Below are positions 8,006-16,381 of a DNA stretch of 64,000 nucleotides, one piece after another. The position numbers and the translations under genes were made by a program. The notes beneath the pieces are model-generated. The model made no database searches and was not told the origin of the DNA. It saw only the letters and a list, made by a program, of their open reading frames with translations. How positions within the stretch are numbered: position 1 is the stretch's first letter; every line of letters starts with the position of its first letter. The stretch is from an uncultured Prevotella sp. (GTDB taxonomy: Bacteria > Bacteroidota > Bacteroidia > Bacteroidales > Bacteroidaceae). The stretch is taken from positions 101,175 through 165,174 of the forward strand of contig UQRP01000001.1 in NCBI GenBank assembly GCA_900543585.1. Direction: 5' to 3'.

Positions 8006-10531
8006 ATGCGCAAGTCAGTAATACTGTTCGTCGTCATTTTCATATTGCAATGCCTTCCCTCTCATGCTGTTCTGAAAGAGCGCGACCTGGAGGGCACCCT
8101 CACTATGCTCCGTATAGAACTCACCGAAAACCATAACAAGTTGGAGCGGGAGTCCGGAGCTCAGAAAGAGCAGCGTGCCAACATTATGCGTCAGCTCATG
8201 ACCACTATGAACAGAAGTCAGCAGAACGCTATTATGCTCTATTCACAGAAGAATGGCTATGTCTTTGACCTTACTTATGCCTGCCATGAGGCTACCGAGC
8301 AGTATAAGAGTTTTCGTGAATCGGTGGCGCCTTTCCGCAACTATGTGGAGAATGCCAATGTGGAGATAGCCCGCTACGACTCGCTTATCACGGATCTCAG
8401 CTCGATGTATACGGAAGGACTGTCGGAAAAGGCTAAAATAGACCGCAATGTGTGTCTGACCCTCGCTGTGAGTATCCGACGTATCCTCAATGAGAACCGT
8501 ACGGAGAGTCAGCAGTATATTAATATCTACCGGCGCACAGAGAACAGACTGAAAGGGCTCAACGACTATGCTATCAAACGGTATTCTGAGATTCAGACCA
8601 GTATCTTCACCAATGGCGGTCAGAGCTTCTTCACGATTCTGAAGAATTTTGAGTCGGAAGTCAAGGAGACCTCAGAGACAGTAGTGGACAAATATAAGCC
8701 CATAAAGCAATTCAATTCCGACTGGGACAGCCGCATCATACTATTCTTGCTCGGCATAATTGTCTTCTATGGATTTTTGGCAGGCGGACTGAGCTACCTT
8801 GTCATTGGATTTATCGTCACTCGTCTTATCAGAAAGAATAAGGCTGGTTTTCTGCTCAAATGGCTCTTTGGTGGTGAGGAAGGCACTGATGCCAAGGACA
8901 ACTTCAAGGCGAAGCGCCTCTGCATCATCCTGGCTGCTACTGTCGTCACCTTTGCCGCTGTTCTTGGTGTCGTCAACGCCACTGTGGCTCAGAACTTCCT
9001 CATTATGGCCTCTGGCCTTCTTGTGGAATACGCATGGCTCATGGGTGTCATCTTACTGTCTCTGCTGATAAGGCTCAACGGTAAGCAGATAAGATTTGGC
9101 TTCCGCATCTACTCCCCTATCATGGCTATATGCTTTATTGTTATCTCTTTCCGTATCATTCTGATTCCGAACATTCTCTCTAGCATGATCCTGCCACCGA
9201 TACTGCTGCTTTGCACTATCTGGCAGTGGGTGATATTGCGTAAGAGCTCCAACAAGCTGCCAGCTTCCGACCTTTTCTATGCCTGGGTGTCGCTCTTTGT
9301 ATTCCTGGCAAGTGATATTGCCTCCTTGTTGGGGTATACTCTCTTCTCTGTCGAGATATTGATTTGGTGGACCATGCAGCTCACCTGTATCCTCACTATC
9401 ACCTGCATGTCGTCTTTGCTCAAGAACTATGGCAATAATCCCAAGCGCAAGTACTTTGACGACAACACGCCTGTGAGCAAGACCTGGTTCTTCCGGCTCA
9501 TCTACACGGCGCTGCTGCCTATTTTAGGCACTCTGTCTATCTTGCTTAGCATCTATTGGGCAGCCGATGTCTTCAATCTCAGTGATACCTCATTGATAGT
9601 CTTCAACAAGCAGCTCATCGCTACCGACAAGTTCTCCTTCAGTATTATGAGGACTGTTCAGGCCATAGTATTGTTCTTCATAGCCAAATATGTCAACCGC
9701 GTATCTCTGCACTTCCTTTACTACCAACTGCTGAGCCGTGAGGAGCGGAAAGCCAAGGAGGAGAAGCGAAAGGCCAGCACACAGAGCGTACAGAGCCATA
9801 TTACAATGTGGAGAAATGTGATTCAGGTCATTGTCTGGGGGGGATGGCTGCTCATCACCATGACCATCTTCCATATTGACAACTCCTGGATTGTCGCCAT
9901 CTCGGCTGGCCTGTCTACTGGTATCGGTTTCGCTATGAAGGATATCCTTGAAAACTTATACTATGGCATCTCGCTGATGGCCGGACGCATCAAGGTCGGT
10001 GACTATATCTCCATTGATGGTATCAGGGGCACAGTGACTAACATCTCTTATACCTCCACGACGGTTGAGGGTCTTGATGGTTCTGTGATAGCTTATCAGA
10101 ACTCGCAGCTATTCTCCAAAAACTATAAGAACCTCACACGCAACCATGGCCATGTGCTCTCCATCATTCCGGTCGGCGTGGCTTATGGCACCAAGGTCCC
10201 CGATGTCAAGCAGACAATTACCGATGCCGTCGTCAAGCTCGACAAGCCGGGTTATCTGAAGTTTCTCAAGGTTGTCTTCTCCGGGTTCGGAGACAATAGC
10301 ATTGACTTTAAAATCTTGGCTTGGGTCGACTCCCGTAAGCAGACCTTTGCCGAGAGTGACATCATGGAGGCAGTCTACAATGCCCTCAATGATAAGAATA
10401 TAGAGATACCTTATCCACAACGCGATATTCATATCGTCTCTGATACTGCACATCTCGTCGCTCCTGAACCGTCGAAGATTCAGCATGCCGACTCAGAGAG
10501 TGAGGCCGAGGCGATGATAAACAACCAATAA
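8006..10531 (+). CDS. Large MscS-family mechanosensitive channel
   Basis: An 841-residue inner-membrane channel that should open under membrane tension to release solutes during osmotic downshock. The N terminus is a signal peptide (about residues 1-22, ending SHA). A Glu/Arg-rich, probably coiled-coil periplasmic region of about 200 residues follows, then about ten hydrophobic segments between roughly 245 and 620. The conserved MscS pore and beta domain lies at about 620-720: GFAMKDILENLYYGISLMAG, then VGDYISIDGIRGTV, and ends in the alpha/beta cytoplasmic domain. The layout matches MscK/MscM-type long channels rather than small MscS. kdsA starts 13 bp after the stop, so the genes may share a transcript. 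Confidence 0.92.
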   Translation: MRKSVILFVVIFILQCLPSHAVLKERDLEGTLTMLRIELTENHNKLERESGAQKEQRANIMRQLMTTMNRSQQNAIMLYSQKNGYVFDLTYACHEATEQYKSFRESVAPFRNYVENANVEIARYDSLITDLSSMYTEGLSEKAKIDRNVCLTLAVSIRRILNENRTESQQYINIYRRTENRLKGLNDYAIKRYSEIQTSIFTNGGQSFFTILKNFESEVKETSETVVDKYKPIKQFNSDWDSRIILFLLGIIVFYGFLAGGLSYLVIGFIVTRLIRKNKAGFLLKWLFGGEEGTDAKDNFKAKRLCIILAATVVTFAAVLGVVNATVAQNFLIMASGLLVEYAWLMGVILLSLLIRLNGKQIRFGFRIYSPIMAICFIVISFRIILIPNILSSMILPPILLLCTIWQWVILRKSSNKLPASDLFYAWVSLFVFLASDIASLLGYTLFSVEILIWWTMQLTCILTITCMSSLLKNYGNNPKRKYFDDNTPVSKTWFFRLIYTALLPILGTLSILLSIYWAADVFNLSDTSLIVFNKQLIATDKFSFSIMRTVQAIVLFFIAKYVNRVSLHFLYYQLLSREERKAKEEKRKASTQSVQSHITMWRNVIQVIVWGGWLLITMTIFHIDNSWIVAISAGLSTGIGFAMKDILENLYYGISLMAGRIKVGDYISIDGIRGTVTNISYTSTTVEGLDGSVIAYQNSQLFSKNYKNLTRNHGHVLSIIPVGVAYGTKVPDVKQTITDAVVKLDKPGYLKFLKVVFSGFGDNSIDFKILAWVDSRKQTFAESDIMEAVYNALNDKNIEIPYPQRDIHIVSDTAHLVAPEPSKIQHADSESEAEAMINNQ

Positions 10532-10544
10532 AGAATAAGTTTCG

Positions 10545-11303
10545 ATGAACAATATCACACTGATTGCCGGTCCCTGCGTCATAGAGTCTGCCGAGTTGCT
10601 CGATACGGTAGCCCGTGAGCTCACACGTATCAATGCAAGGTTAGGGACAGACATTATCTTCAAGGCCTCTTTTGACAAGGCCAACCGTACCTCCATCCAC
10701 TCCTTTCGTGGCCCTGGCCTTGACAAGGGATTGGAGATGCTGTCAGATATCAAGTCCAAATATGGGCTGCGCCTGACAACTGACATCCACGAGTCTTGGC
10801 AGGCGGCTCCTGTCGGTGAGGTTGTTGATGTCATTCAGATTCCCGCTTTTCTCTGCCGTCAGACCGACCTGCTTGTGGCGGCTGCCAAGACAGGGAAGAC
10901 GGTGAACATCAAGAAGGCTCAGTTCCTCTCGGGTCGTGACATGCGCTATCCGGTGGAGAAAGCCAAGGATAGCGGCGCTACGGAGGTTTGGCTCACGGAG
11001 CGTGGCAACAGTTTCGGATACAACAACCTCGTCGTTGACTTCCGCAATATCCCCGACATGAAGGAGATTGTGCCCAACGTCATCATGGATTGCACCCATA
11101 GCGTGCAACGGCCTTCAGCCGGGGATGGCAAGACCGTCGGCGACCGCAAGTTTGTGCCATCCATGGCATTGGCTGCGAAAGCCTTCGGAGCTACCGGCTA
11201 TTTCTTCGAGGTCCATCCTGATCCCGATAAGGGGCTCTCCGATGCCGCTAACATGCTGGAGCTGGATAAGCTGGAGCCGCTGATAGAAGAGCTCATCAAA
11301 TAA
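10545..11303 (+). CDS. kdsA: 3-deoxy-8-phosphooctulonate synthase
   Basis: Condenses phosphoenolpyruvate with D-arabinose 5-phosphate to Kdo-8-phosphate, the first committed step to the inner-core sugar of lipopolysaccharide. 252 residues, TIM barrel. Typical blocks are LIAGPCVIES near the N terminus, IIFKASFDKANRTS, IPAFLCRQTDLL, KKAQFLSG, and DCTHSVQRP. An early Asn/Cys metal-site distinction was not assigned. It is followed by kdsD, the enzyme that makes its arabinose 5-phosphate substrate, so the pair forms a short Kdo operon. kdsB lies separately at 28.5 kb. Confidence 0.96.
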   Translation: MNNITLIAGPCVIESAELLDTVARELTRINARLGTDIIFKASFDKANRTSIHSFRGPGLDKGLEMLSDIKSKYGLRLTTDIHESWQAAPVGEVVDVIQIPAFLCRQTDLLVAAAKTGKTVNIKKAQFLSGRDMRYPVEKAKDSGATEVWLTERGNSFGYNNLVVDFRNIPDMKEIVPNVIMDCTHSVQRPSAGDGKTVGDRKFVPSMALAAKAFGATGYFFEVHPDPDKGLSDAANMLELDKLEPLIEELIK

Positions 11304-11351
11304 GTGTTTGTATTCATCAAAGTCTGTCTTAGTTTTTAAGTAATCATAGAT

Positions 11352-12329
11352 ATGTCAACGCCAGAGGAAAGATTGGAGTCTTCTAAAAAATATGGTGAGA
11401 AATGCCTTCGTGAGGAGGCGCAGGCCATCCTCGATTTAATTCCGCAACTTGATGACAACTTCGAGAAAGCTGTGGATATGATTTACCATTGTCATGGCAA
11501 GGTGATTGTTACGGGTGTGGGAAAGAGTGGTAATATAGGTGCAAAGATTGCTGCCACCTTAGCCTCTACGGGCACACCGGCTTTCTTTATCAATCCCCTT
11601 GACGCTTATCATGGCGACTTGGGTGCCATGACCTCCGACGATGTCGTCCTTGCCATCAGTAACTCCGGTCAGACCGATGAGCTGCTGCGATTCATCCCCA
11701 TCTTGCTCCATATGCATGTGCCCATCATTGGCATGAGCCGCAACCCGCAGTCGCTGCTCGGCAAATACTCAACCGTACACATCAAAGTGTGGGTCGACCA
11801 TGAGGCTTGTCCGCTCAACCTGGCCCCGACAAGCTCTACGACGGCAGCGCTGGCCATGGGCGATGCTTTGGCAGTGGCCTTAATGCAGGTCCGTGACTTC
11901 CGTCCTCGTGACTTCGCCCAGTTCCACCCCGGTGGCGAGCTCGGCAGGCGCCTGCTGACGACGGCGGAGGATGTCATGCGCACCGATGACCTGCCTGTCA
12001 TTCCACAGGATATGCACCTTGGTAAGGCCATCATAGAGGTCTCACGTGGCAAGTTGGGCCTCGGCGTCTCTCTCAACGACGACAAGACCATTGCGGGCAT
12101 CATTACCGATGGTGACATCCGCCGCGCCATGGAGCGCTGGCAGGCTATGTTCTTCGACCATACCGTTGGCGACATCATGACACGGGAGCCGAAGACGGTA
12201 TCGCCTGAGACGAAAGTGTCGGATATTCAGCGCATCATGCACAACTACAAAATCCATTCCGTACTGGTCTGCGATCAGGACAGACATCTGCTCGGCATTG
12301 TCGACAGCTATGCTTCGTCGTTGATGTAA
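11352..12329 (+). CDS. kdsD: D-arabinose 5-phosphate isomerase
   Basis: Interconverts ribulose 5-phosphate and arabinose 5-phosphate for Kdo synthesis. 325 residues, as usual for KdsD/KpsF. An N-terminal SIS domain (about 35-180) shows VTGVGKSGNIGAKIAATL, AYHGDLGAM and the phosphosugar-binding SNSGQTDELL; two CBS domains follow (about 210-325), starting MRTDDLPVI and VGDIMTREPKTVSP. It follows kdsA by 48 bp in the same direction, which supports KdsD over a capsule-specific KpsF. Confidence 0.95.
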   Translation: MSTPEERLESSKKYGEKCLREEAQAILDLIPQLDDNFEKAVDMIYHCHGKVIVTGVGKSGNIGAKIAATLASTGTPAFFINPLDAYHGDLGAMTSDDVVLAISNSGQTDELLRFIPILLHMHVPIIGMSRNPQSLLGKYSTVHIKVWVDHEACPLNLAPTSSTTAALAMGDALAVALMQVRDFRPRDFAQFHPGGELGRRLLTTAEDVMRTDDLPVIPQDMHLGKAIIEVSRGKLGLGVSLNDDKTIAGIITDGDIRRAMERWQAMFFDHTVGDIMTREPKTVSPETKVSDIQRIMHNYKIHSVLVCDQDRHLLGIVDSYASSLM

Positions 12330-12381
12330 CGGCATCGCATCTGCAGGCAAGGAGGCTGCACATATAATAACGATTATCAGA

Positions 12382-13713
12382 ATGAATTTCTTGAAAAGGG
12401 ATAACAGATATACTATTTTCTTTCAGAGCCTGGTAGCCATTGCCATGGCTCTCTTTTTGTCATTGCCAACCTCTCTCTCTGCGCAGGAGTTGAACTCGAC
12501 TTCGGAGAGCGCTGACTCGCTCATTGTCCATCATCTTGAGAAGTTCGGCGTAAAATTCTCTCACGACAATAGTGTCACGCTGCTGATGAATGGTCAGGAG
12601 AAGTTCGATGACCTGTTCAAAGCCATTGACCAGGCTCGGAGCTCTATCCACATGGAGTATTTTAACTTTCGCAATGACTCCATCAACCGTGTGCTCATCA
12701 GCCATCTCGTGCCCAAGGTCAAGGAGGGAGTTGAGGTCAGGCTCCTCTTCGACGGCTTTGGCAATGTCTCCAACAACCAGCCTATGCGGAAGCGGGACAT
12801 TGACAGCATCCGTGCGCGTGGGATAGAAATCTATGAGTTCAACCCTGTCCGGTTCCCGTGGCTCGATGACATTTGGAGTCGTGACCACCGCAAGATTGTT
12901 GTCATCGACGGCAAGATAGCCTATACCGGGGGCATGAATGTGGCTGACTACTATATCAAAGGCACTGAGCAGGTGGGCTCGTGGCACGACATGCATTGTC
13001 GCATACAGGGTAAGGAGGTTAATACGCTGCAAACCATCTTCCTGAAGATGTGGAATAAGGTGTCGGGCCAGAATATCCATGGCGCTAAATACTATCGTGG
13101 TTTGGGACTGGATGGATACTTCAAAGGGTTGAAACCGGACACCTGTCAGTCGGCAGGTCATAAAATGGTGGGTATTATCAACCGGGAACCGCATACGTCC
13201 AACGAAATCATCCGCGAGTTCTATACCAATGCCATCCGCTATGCCCATGATAGCATTAAGATTATCAACCCCTATTTCACGCTGAACCATGCGCTGAAGA
13301 AGGCATTGCGCGATGCTGCGAAGCGTGGGGTGAAGGTAGAGATTATGCTCTCTGTGAAGAGTGACATCCCTTTGACTCCGGATTGTGGATTCTATAATGC
13401 CCATAAGCTGATGGAGCATGGCTGCAACATCTATCTTTACAAGCCTGGCTTCCACCATACTAAGATTATCATGGTTGACGGAAAGTTCTGTACGGTCGGT
13501 TCCGCCAACCTCAACTCGCGCAGCCTTTCGTGGGATTATGAGGCAAATGCTGTTATCATCGACCCTTGCACGACGCGTGAGCTCAATGACCTCTTCGACA
13601 GCGAGAAGAAGGACTCCTTCATCCTCACGGAAGAGACTTGGAAGAAATGGCGGTCTAAAGGCGACCGCTTCAAGGGCTGGTTTGCTTCTGTCTTCCTCAC
13701 GCCTTTCCTTTAA
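12382..13713 (+). CDS. Phospholipase D-family cardiolipin synthase-like protein
   Basis: A 443-residue membrane-anchored enzyme with two PLD/HKD motifs: DHRKIVVIDGKIAYTGG near residue 169 and HHTKIIMVDGKFCTVGSANL near residue 357, each with the catalytic His-Lys-Asp. A single N-terminal hydrophobic segment (about 12-33, ending SLSAQ) could be a signal peptide or anchor, unlike classical ClsA with two membrane helices. The likely reaction is formation of cardiolipin from phosphatidylglycerol, or a related phosphatidyl transfer; substrate is inferred from the family. No clear terminator follows. Confidence 0.86.
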   Translation: MNFLKRDNRYTIFFQSLVAIAMALFLSLPTSLSAQELNSTSESADSLIVHHLEKFGVKFSHDNSVTLLMNGQEKFDDLFKAIDQARSSIHMEYFNFRNDSINRVLISHLVPKVKEGVEVRLLFDGFGNVSNNQPMRKRDIDSIRARGIEIYEFNPVRFPWLDDIWSRDHRKIVVIDGKIAYTGGMNVADYYIKGTEQVGSWHDMHCRIQGKEVNTLQTIFLKMWNKVSGQNIHGAKYYRGLGLDGYFKGLKPDTCQSAGHKMVGIINREPHTSNEIIREFYTNAIRYAHDSIKIINPYFTLNHALKKALRDAAKRGVKVEIMLSVKSDIPLTPDCGFYNAHKLMEHGCNIYLYKPGFHHTKIIMVDGKFCTVGSANLNSRSLSWDYEANAVIIDPCTTRELNDLFDSEKKDSFILTEETWKKWRSKGDRFKGWFASVFLTPFL

Positions 13714-13867
13714 GTGCTTTTGGTGCGCTGGATTTTCTCAAACTCAGCGAGAGCTGTTCCCATGCTGTGTAAAGTTAAATGATGCCCTTTGCTGCCACTT
13801 CCACTATTCGCTTGCTGACGTGCTGCACATGAACGGCTTCTCCTTAGCGGTGCAGGTAGCCAAATAA

Positions 13868-13899
13868 TTTGTAGACATCGCAAACAATGCCTATATTTG
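13868..13899 (+). promoter_or_regulatory. Promoter of the DUF4160/DUF2442 pair
   Basis: A TTTG box (13868-13871), a 20-bp spacer and TATATTTG (13892-13899), 22 bp before the ATG of the broken DUF4160 gene. A complete promoter in front of a frameshifted gene suggests recent damage, with the downstream partner still transcribed. Confidence 0.75.
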
Positions 13900-13921
13900 T
13901 AGCAGAAGTTCTAATGAGCCT

Positions 13922-14157
13922 ATGCCAGAGATATTTAGATTTTTCGGATTTTCTTTCTTCTTCGTAAAGAGCATGACCCTATACACGTGCATGTAGAGGG
14001 CAAAGATGGCTTTGCAAAGTTCGAGTATGATGGTGAGAGATTTAATCTCCGCGAAAGTCATGGTATTAAGGCTGGTGACATGAAAAAGATTCAGTTTGTA
14101 ATTGACGACAATGCTGATATTATTGTCGCTAGATGGAACGAGCATTTTAATAGATAA
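13922..14157 (+). pseudogene. DUF4160-family protein, broken by a frameshift
   Basis: Translation from ATG 13922 gives MPEIFRFFGFSFFFF and then goes out of frame. From about 13965 the shifted frame reads KEHDPIHVHVEGKDGF and continues to a stop at 14155-14157, ending IIVARWNEHFNR. Joined by one extra base, the two parts make a full DUF4160 protein of about 78 residues. The break lies in a T/C-rich run (TTTCTTTCTTCTTC), so a one-base deletion or a sequencing error are both possible. DUF4160 is usually encoded next to DUF2442, as here (17 bp gap). The biochemical role of the pair is unknown; a toxin-antitoxin-like module has been suggested by their linkage, not shown here. Confidence 0.85.
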
Positions 14158-14174
14158 ACAAAGGAGGACGCACT

Positions 14175-14582
14175 ATGACAATCAAGAAGATTTGGTTTGA
14201 TAAGGACCATATATATGGAGAGGATGAGAACGGAAAATCTTATAACCAATCTCTCCTTTGGTATCCTAAGCTATTGAACGCGACGGATGACGAACGTAAT
14301 CAATACTGCTTTGGCTTCGACGGCATACATTGGCGTAACCTTGACGAGGACATCAGTTTTGAGAGCTTTGGCTATGAAGATGCTGAGCCCAGTCAGCTTC
14401 AGAAGTTTTTCTTGACGCATAAGGAATTGGATATTGATGAGTTTGCCAAGCGCGCAGGATTAGACGCTACACAATTGAAAAATTATATCAATGGTTTCAA
14501 GCGTCCTTCTGAGGAAAGTGAACAGCAGATAGTAAATTCCATTCATGCCATAGGTAGAGAATATATCACCGCAACTTTATAA
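14175..14582 (+). CDS. DUF2442 domain protein
   Basis: 135 residues. The N-terminal half (MTIKKIWFDKDHIYGEDENG, then LLWYPKLLNATDDERNQYCF and GIHWRNLDEDISFESF) is the DUF2442 domain. The C-terminal part (about 75-130: LDIDEFAKRAGLDATQLKNY) looks like a small helix-turn-helix. It follows the DUF4160 gene, its usual partner, and has a strong AGGAGG seven bases before the ATG, which fixes the start. The fusion of DUF2442 with a possible DNA-binding domain would fit an autoregulating antitoxin-like protein, but this is inference. Confidence 0.8.
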   Translation: MTIKKIWFDKDHIYGEDENGKSYNQSLLWYPKLLNATDDERNQYCFGFDGIHWRNLDEDISFESFGYEDAEPSQLQKFFLTHKELDIDEFAKRAGLDATQLKNYINGFKRPSEESEQQIVNSIHAIGREYITATL

Positions 14583-14823
14583 GGACTCAAGCATAGCAAT
14601 CTGTGCAATGGGGGAAAGCCCCATCTTCACCCACTATCAAGATTAGAAACTGACGACGGCAATACAGATCCGGCGCCTTGCTCGGCATGCTCATGGGATG
14701 CGTAAATATCTTCTTATAACGTTTTTAATTGCTGAATCAGATAGTTTTTCACGAAAGTGGAGATTAAATTTGCTATGTAGGAAATTTTGTTTTGTCTTTG
14801 TAGCACCAATTGATAAGTTTACA

Positions 14824-14904
14824 ATGATAGTAGAATTGAAAGATCCGCAGGTGGCGAGAGTGCTGAGGCTGCTTGAACGTTTGAAGAGCGAAAACATCAG
14901 TTAG
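14824..14904 (+). CDS. Very small ORF, 26 residues
   Basis: ATG at 14824 encodes a short amphipathic peptide beginning MIVELKDPQVARVLRLLERL. An upstream stretch resembling a Bacteroidota promoter (TTTG-rich, 14786-14810) precedes it. It may be a real micro-protein or the remains of a longer gene. No family was recognised, and no good ribosome binding site is seen. Confidence 0.25.
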   Translation: MIVELKDPQVARVLRLLERLKSENIS

Positions 14905-15096
14905 GGCATTTCGCCAAATATTTTCCCTGTTTTCGTAGCAAACTTACGAAAAAGAGCGGATTATTTAAAAATAAGGCTTATGATAAGGCATTTTTGGGTG
15001 AAGAACCCTTGTCTCATTAAAGAGCGTCAGGAAATGGACGTTGAGGTAAGGCCTAAAGGGTATGAGAGAATGCGGATTGAAGCGACGCCAGGCATG

Positions 15097-15190
15097 TTTC
15101 TCTCGCTAAGCCGCTAAGTTCGCCATGTTTTAAATGCACAATGCAGGCAGTACAGCCATTGCTCTGCGTTCTTTGCGGCTTTGCGAGAAA
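15097..15190. repeat. Imperfect inverted repeat, dispersed-type element
   Basis: The left arm (15097-15124, core CGCTAAGCCGCTAAG) and right arm (15162-15190, core CTTTGCGGCTTTGCG) are near-complements around a 37-nt centre. The right arm is followed by two copies of the word ATCTGTG(G/T) and TATCCGTGAGAA (to 15220). Sequences of this wording recur in many Bacteroidota intergenic regions as a non-coding repeat. No transposase accompanies it. Confidence 0.6.
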
Positions 15191-15289
15191 ATCTGTGGAA
15201 ATCTGTGTTATCCGTGAGAACTTTATTTTCTCTTCTGTCATCTTTTGGCACAATGTCGTCGTAACTTTGCATCAGAAACACGTAAAGCT

Positions 15290-15460
15290 ATGAAAGGAAA
15301 TAAGAAAAGGCTGAATAAACAGGAAGCGGATAGAAAGCTGTTTGCCGTTTCAATGACAACAGCCTTGGCCAGCACGAAGACGACAGGCTTGGTGTCGTTT
15401 GGCAAGGATAGCTTGCTACTCTTTGCCAAGAACTATTGTACTGATAATTGTAAACTTTAA
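15290..15460 (+). CDS. Small basic hypothetical protein, 56 residues
   Basis: ATG at 15290 encodes a Lys-rich N terminus (MKGNKKRLNKQEADRKLF) and a Ser/Thr/Leu-rich remainder ending YCTDNCKL. A perfect -7 box TAACTTTG lies at 15262-15269, giving a leader of about 15 nt. This argues for ATG 15290 over an in-frame ATG at 15245, which lies before the box. It sits 17 bp before the zinc-ribbon gene and may be co-transcribed with it. No family recognised. Confidence 0.4.
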   Translation: MKGNKKRLNKQEADRKLFAVSMTTALASTKTTGLVSFGKDSLLLFAKNYCTDNCKL

Positions 15461-15477
15461 ACATAGGAGGAACTATT

Positions 15478-15717
15478 ATGCTTAGAGGAATCAAAACATT
15501 TGCCTGCGACAACTGCGGACACAAATTCAAAGGAATGGACATCGAGTGGAACGCGACAATCTTGTCGCAACCGCTGAAGTGCCCTAACTGTGGCAGCTAC
15601 CACACCTGCCCCGATTCGTTTTTAGGGCTCAACAAGTCAGTCTGCAGGAACATCTGGAAGCAGATGGACGAGGCTCACAAAGCTCCAAACGACCATCTTT
15701 CGATTTCTAACTTCTAA
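15478..15717 (+). CDS. Small zinc-ribbon protein
   Basis: 79 residues with two knuckles: CDNCGHKF near residues 10-17 and CPNCGSYHTCP near 35-45, the pattern of a zinc ribbon or rubredoxin-like domain. A strong AGGAGG seven bases before the ATG fixes the start. The next gene (UDG-like) begins 4 bp after the stop, so the two are translated from one message. The function is unknown; binding to nucleic acid or protein partner is possible from the fold only. Confidence 0.7.
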   Translation: MLRGIKTFACDNCGHKFKGMDIEWNATILSQPLKCPNCGSYHTCPDSFLGLNKSVCRNIWKQMDEAHKAPNDHLSISNF

Positions 15718-15721
15718 CTCT

Positions 15722-16345
15722 ATGAATGTTTTCTTTCAGCCCTACGTGGGCAAGGACTATACCACGGTTGGCCTCTTCGGCAAGCGCATCATGGTGCTCG
15801 GTGAGAGCCACTACTGTGACGAGGGTTGCGACGATTGCGGCAATGTAAGCAGCCATCATGAGTGCATGGCATTTACCAATGGTGTCGTCGGCGACTACCT
15901 CAATGAAGAGAAGCCGCGCGAGCGATGGATGAGCACATTCCTGAAGTTCGAGCGCAGCCTCGTGGGGCATGAGACCGACTGGCCGGAGCGGCAGCGCATC
16001 TGGCAGAGTGTGCTGTTCTACAACTACCTTCAGGTGGCGATGGGCGGTCCGCGCAAGGCGGGAACGCACGCGGAGTACCGCCAGGCTGAGCAAGCTTTCT
16101 TCAGCGTACTCGACCAATACCGTCCACAGTATATCATCGCCTGGGGCAACCGACTGTGGGGACAGATGCCGGGCGGCGAGCGCTGGCAGGACGGCGACGA
16201 CATCACCATCGACGGCTATACGGTCTATACCGGCAGCTACGCCCTCAGTGGGGGCGGACGCGTAAAGGTGATGGCGGTCAACCACCCATCCGTCGGCTAC
16301 TCCTGGGACTACTGGCACAAGGTGATAGAGGCGTTCTTGAAGTAG
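15722..16345 (+). CDS. Uracil-DNA-glycosylase-like protein
   Basis: 207 residues, not closely recognised. The strand-loop MVLGESHYC near residue 23-31 resembles the first UDG-superfamily motif, and AVNHPSVGYSWDYW near the C terminus resembles the HPS motif; WGNRLWGQMP lies between. These hint at a glycosylase-type fold acting on bases, but the catalytic Asp or Asn expected after the first motif is not obvious, so activity is uncertain. It is adjacent to a zinc-ribbon gene upstream and a WYL regulator 36 bp downstream, which suggests one transcription unit. Confidence 0.5.
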   Translation: MNVFFQPYVGKDYTTVGLFGKRIMVLGESHYCDEGCDDCGNVSSHHECMAFTNGVVGDYLNEEKPRERWMSTFLKFERSLVGHETDWPERQRIWQSVLFYNYLQVAMGGPRKAGTHAEYRQAEQAFFSVLDQYRPQYIIAWGNRLWGQMPGGERWQDGDDITIDGYTVYTGSYALSGGGRVKVMAVNHPSVGYSWDYWHKVIEAFLK

Positions 16346-16381
16346 GAGGATAACGATACCATTAAATATGGAATACTGACT

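Larger units (their letters stand above)
14583..15289 (+). other. Gene-poor stretch with remnants
   Basis: About 700 bp with little coding signal. It contains a short hairpin (14608-14624, ATGGGG with CCCCAT), one 26-codon ORF (14824-14904), an imperfect inverted repeat (15097-15190) followed by repeated ATCTGTG words, and a promoter box TAACTTTG at 15262-15269 that serves the next small ORF. Nothing else could be supported. Confidence 0.6.

Noticed and set aside
12460..13458. 332-residue open frame on the minus strand
   Set aside because: Antisense to the cardiolipin-synthase-like gene, whose two HKD motifs are intact.
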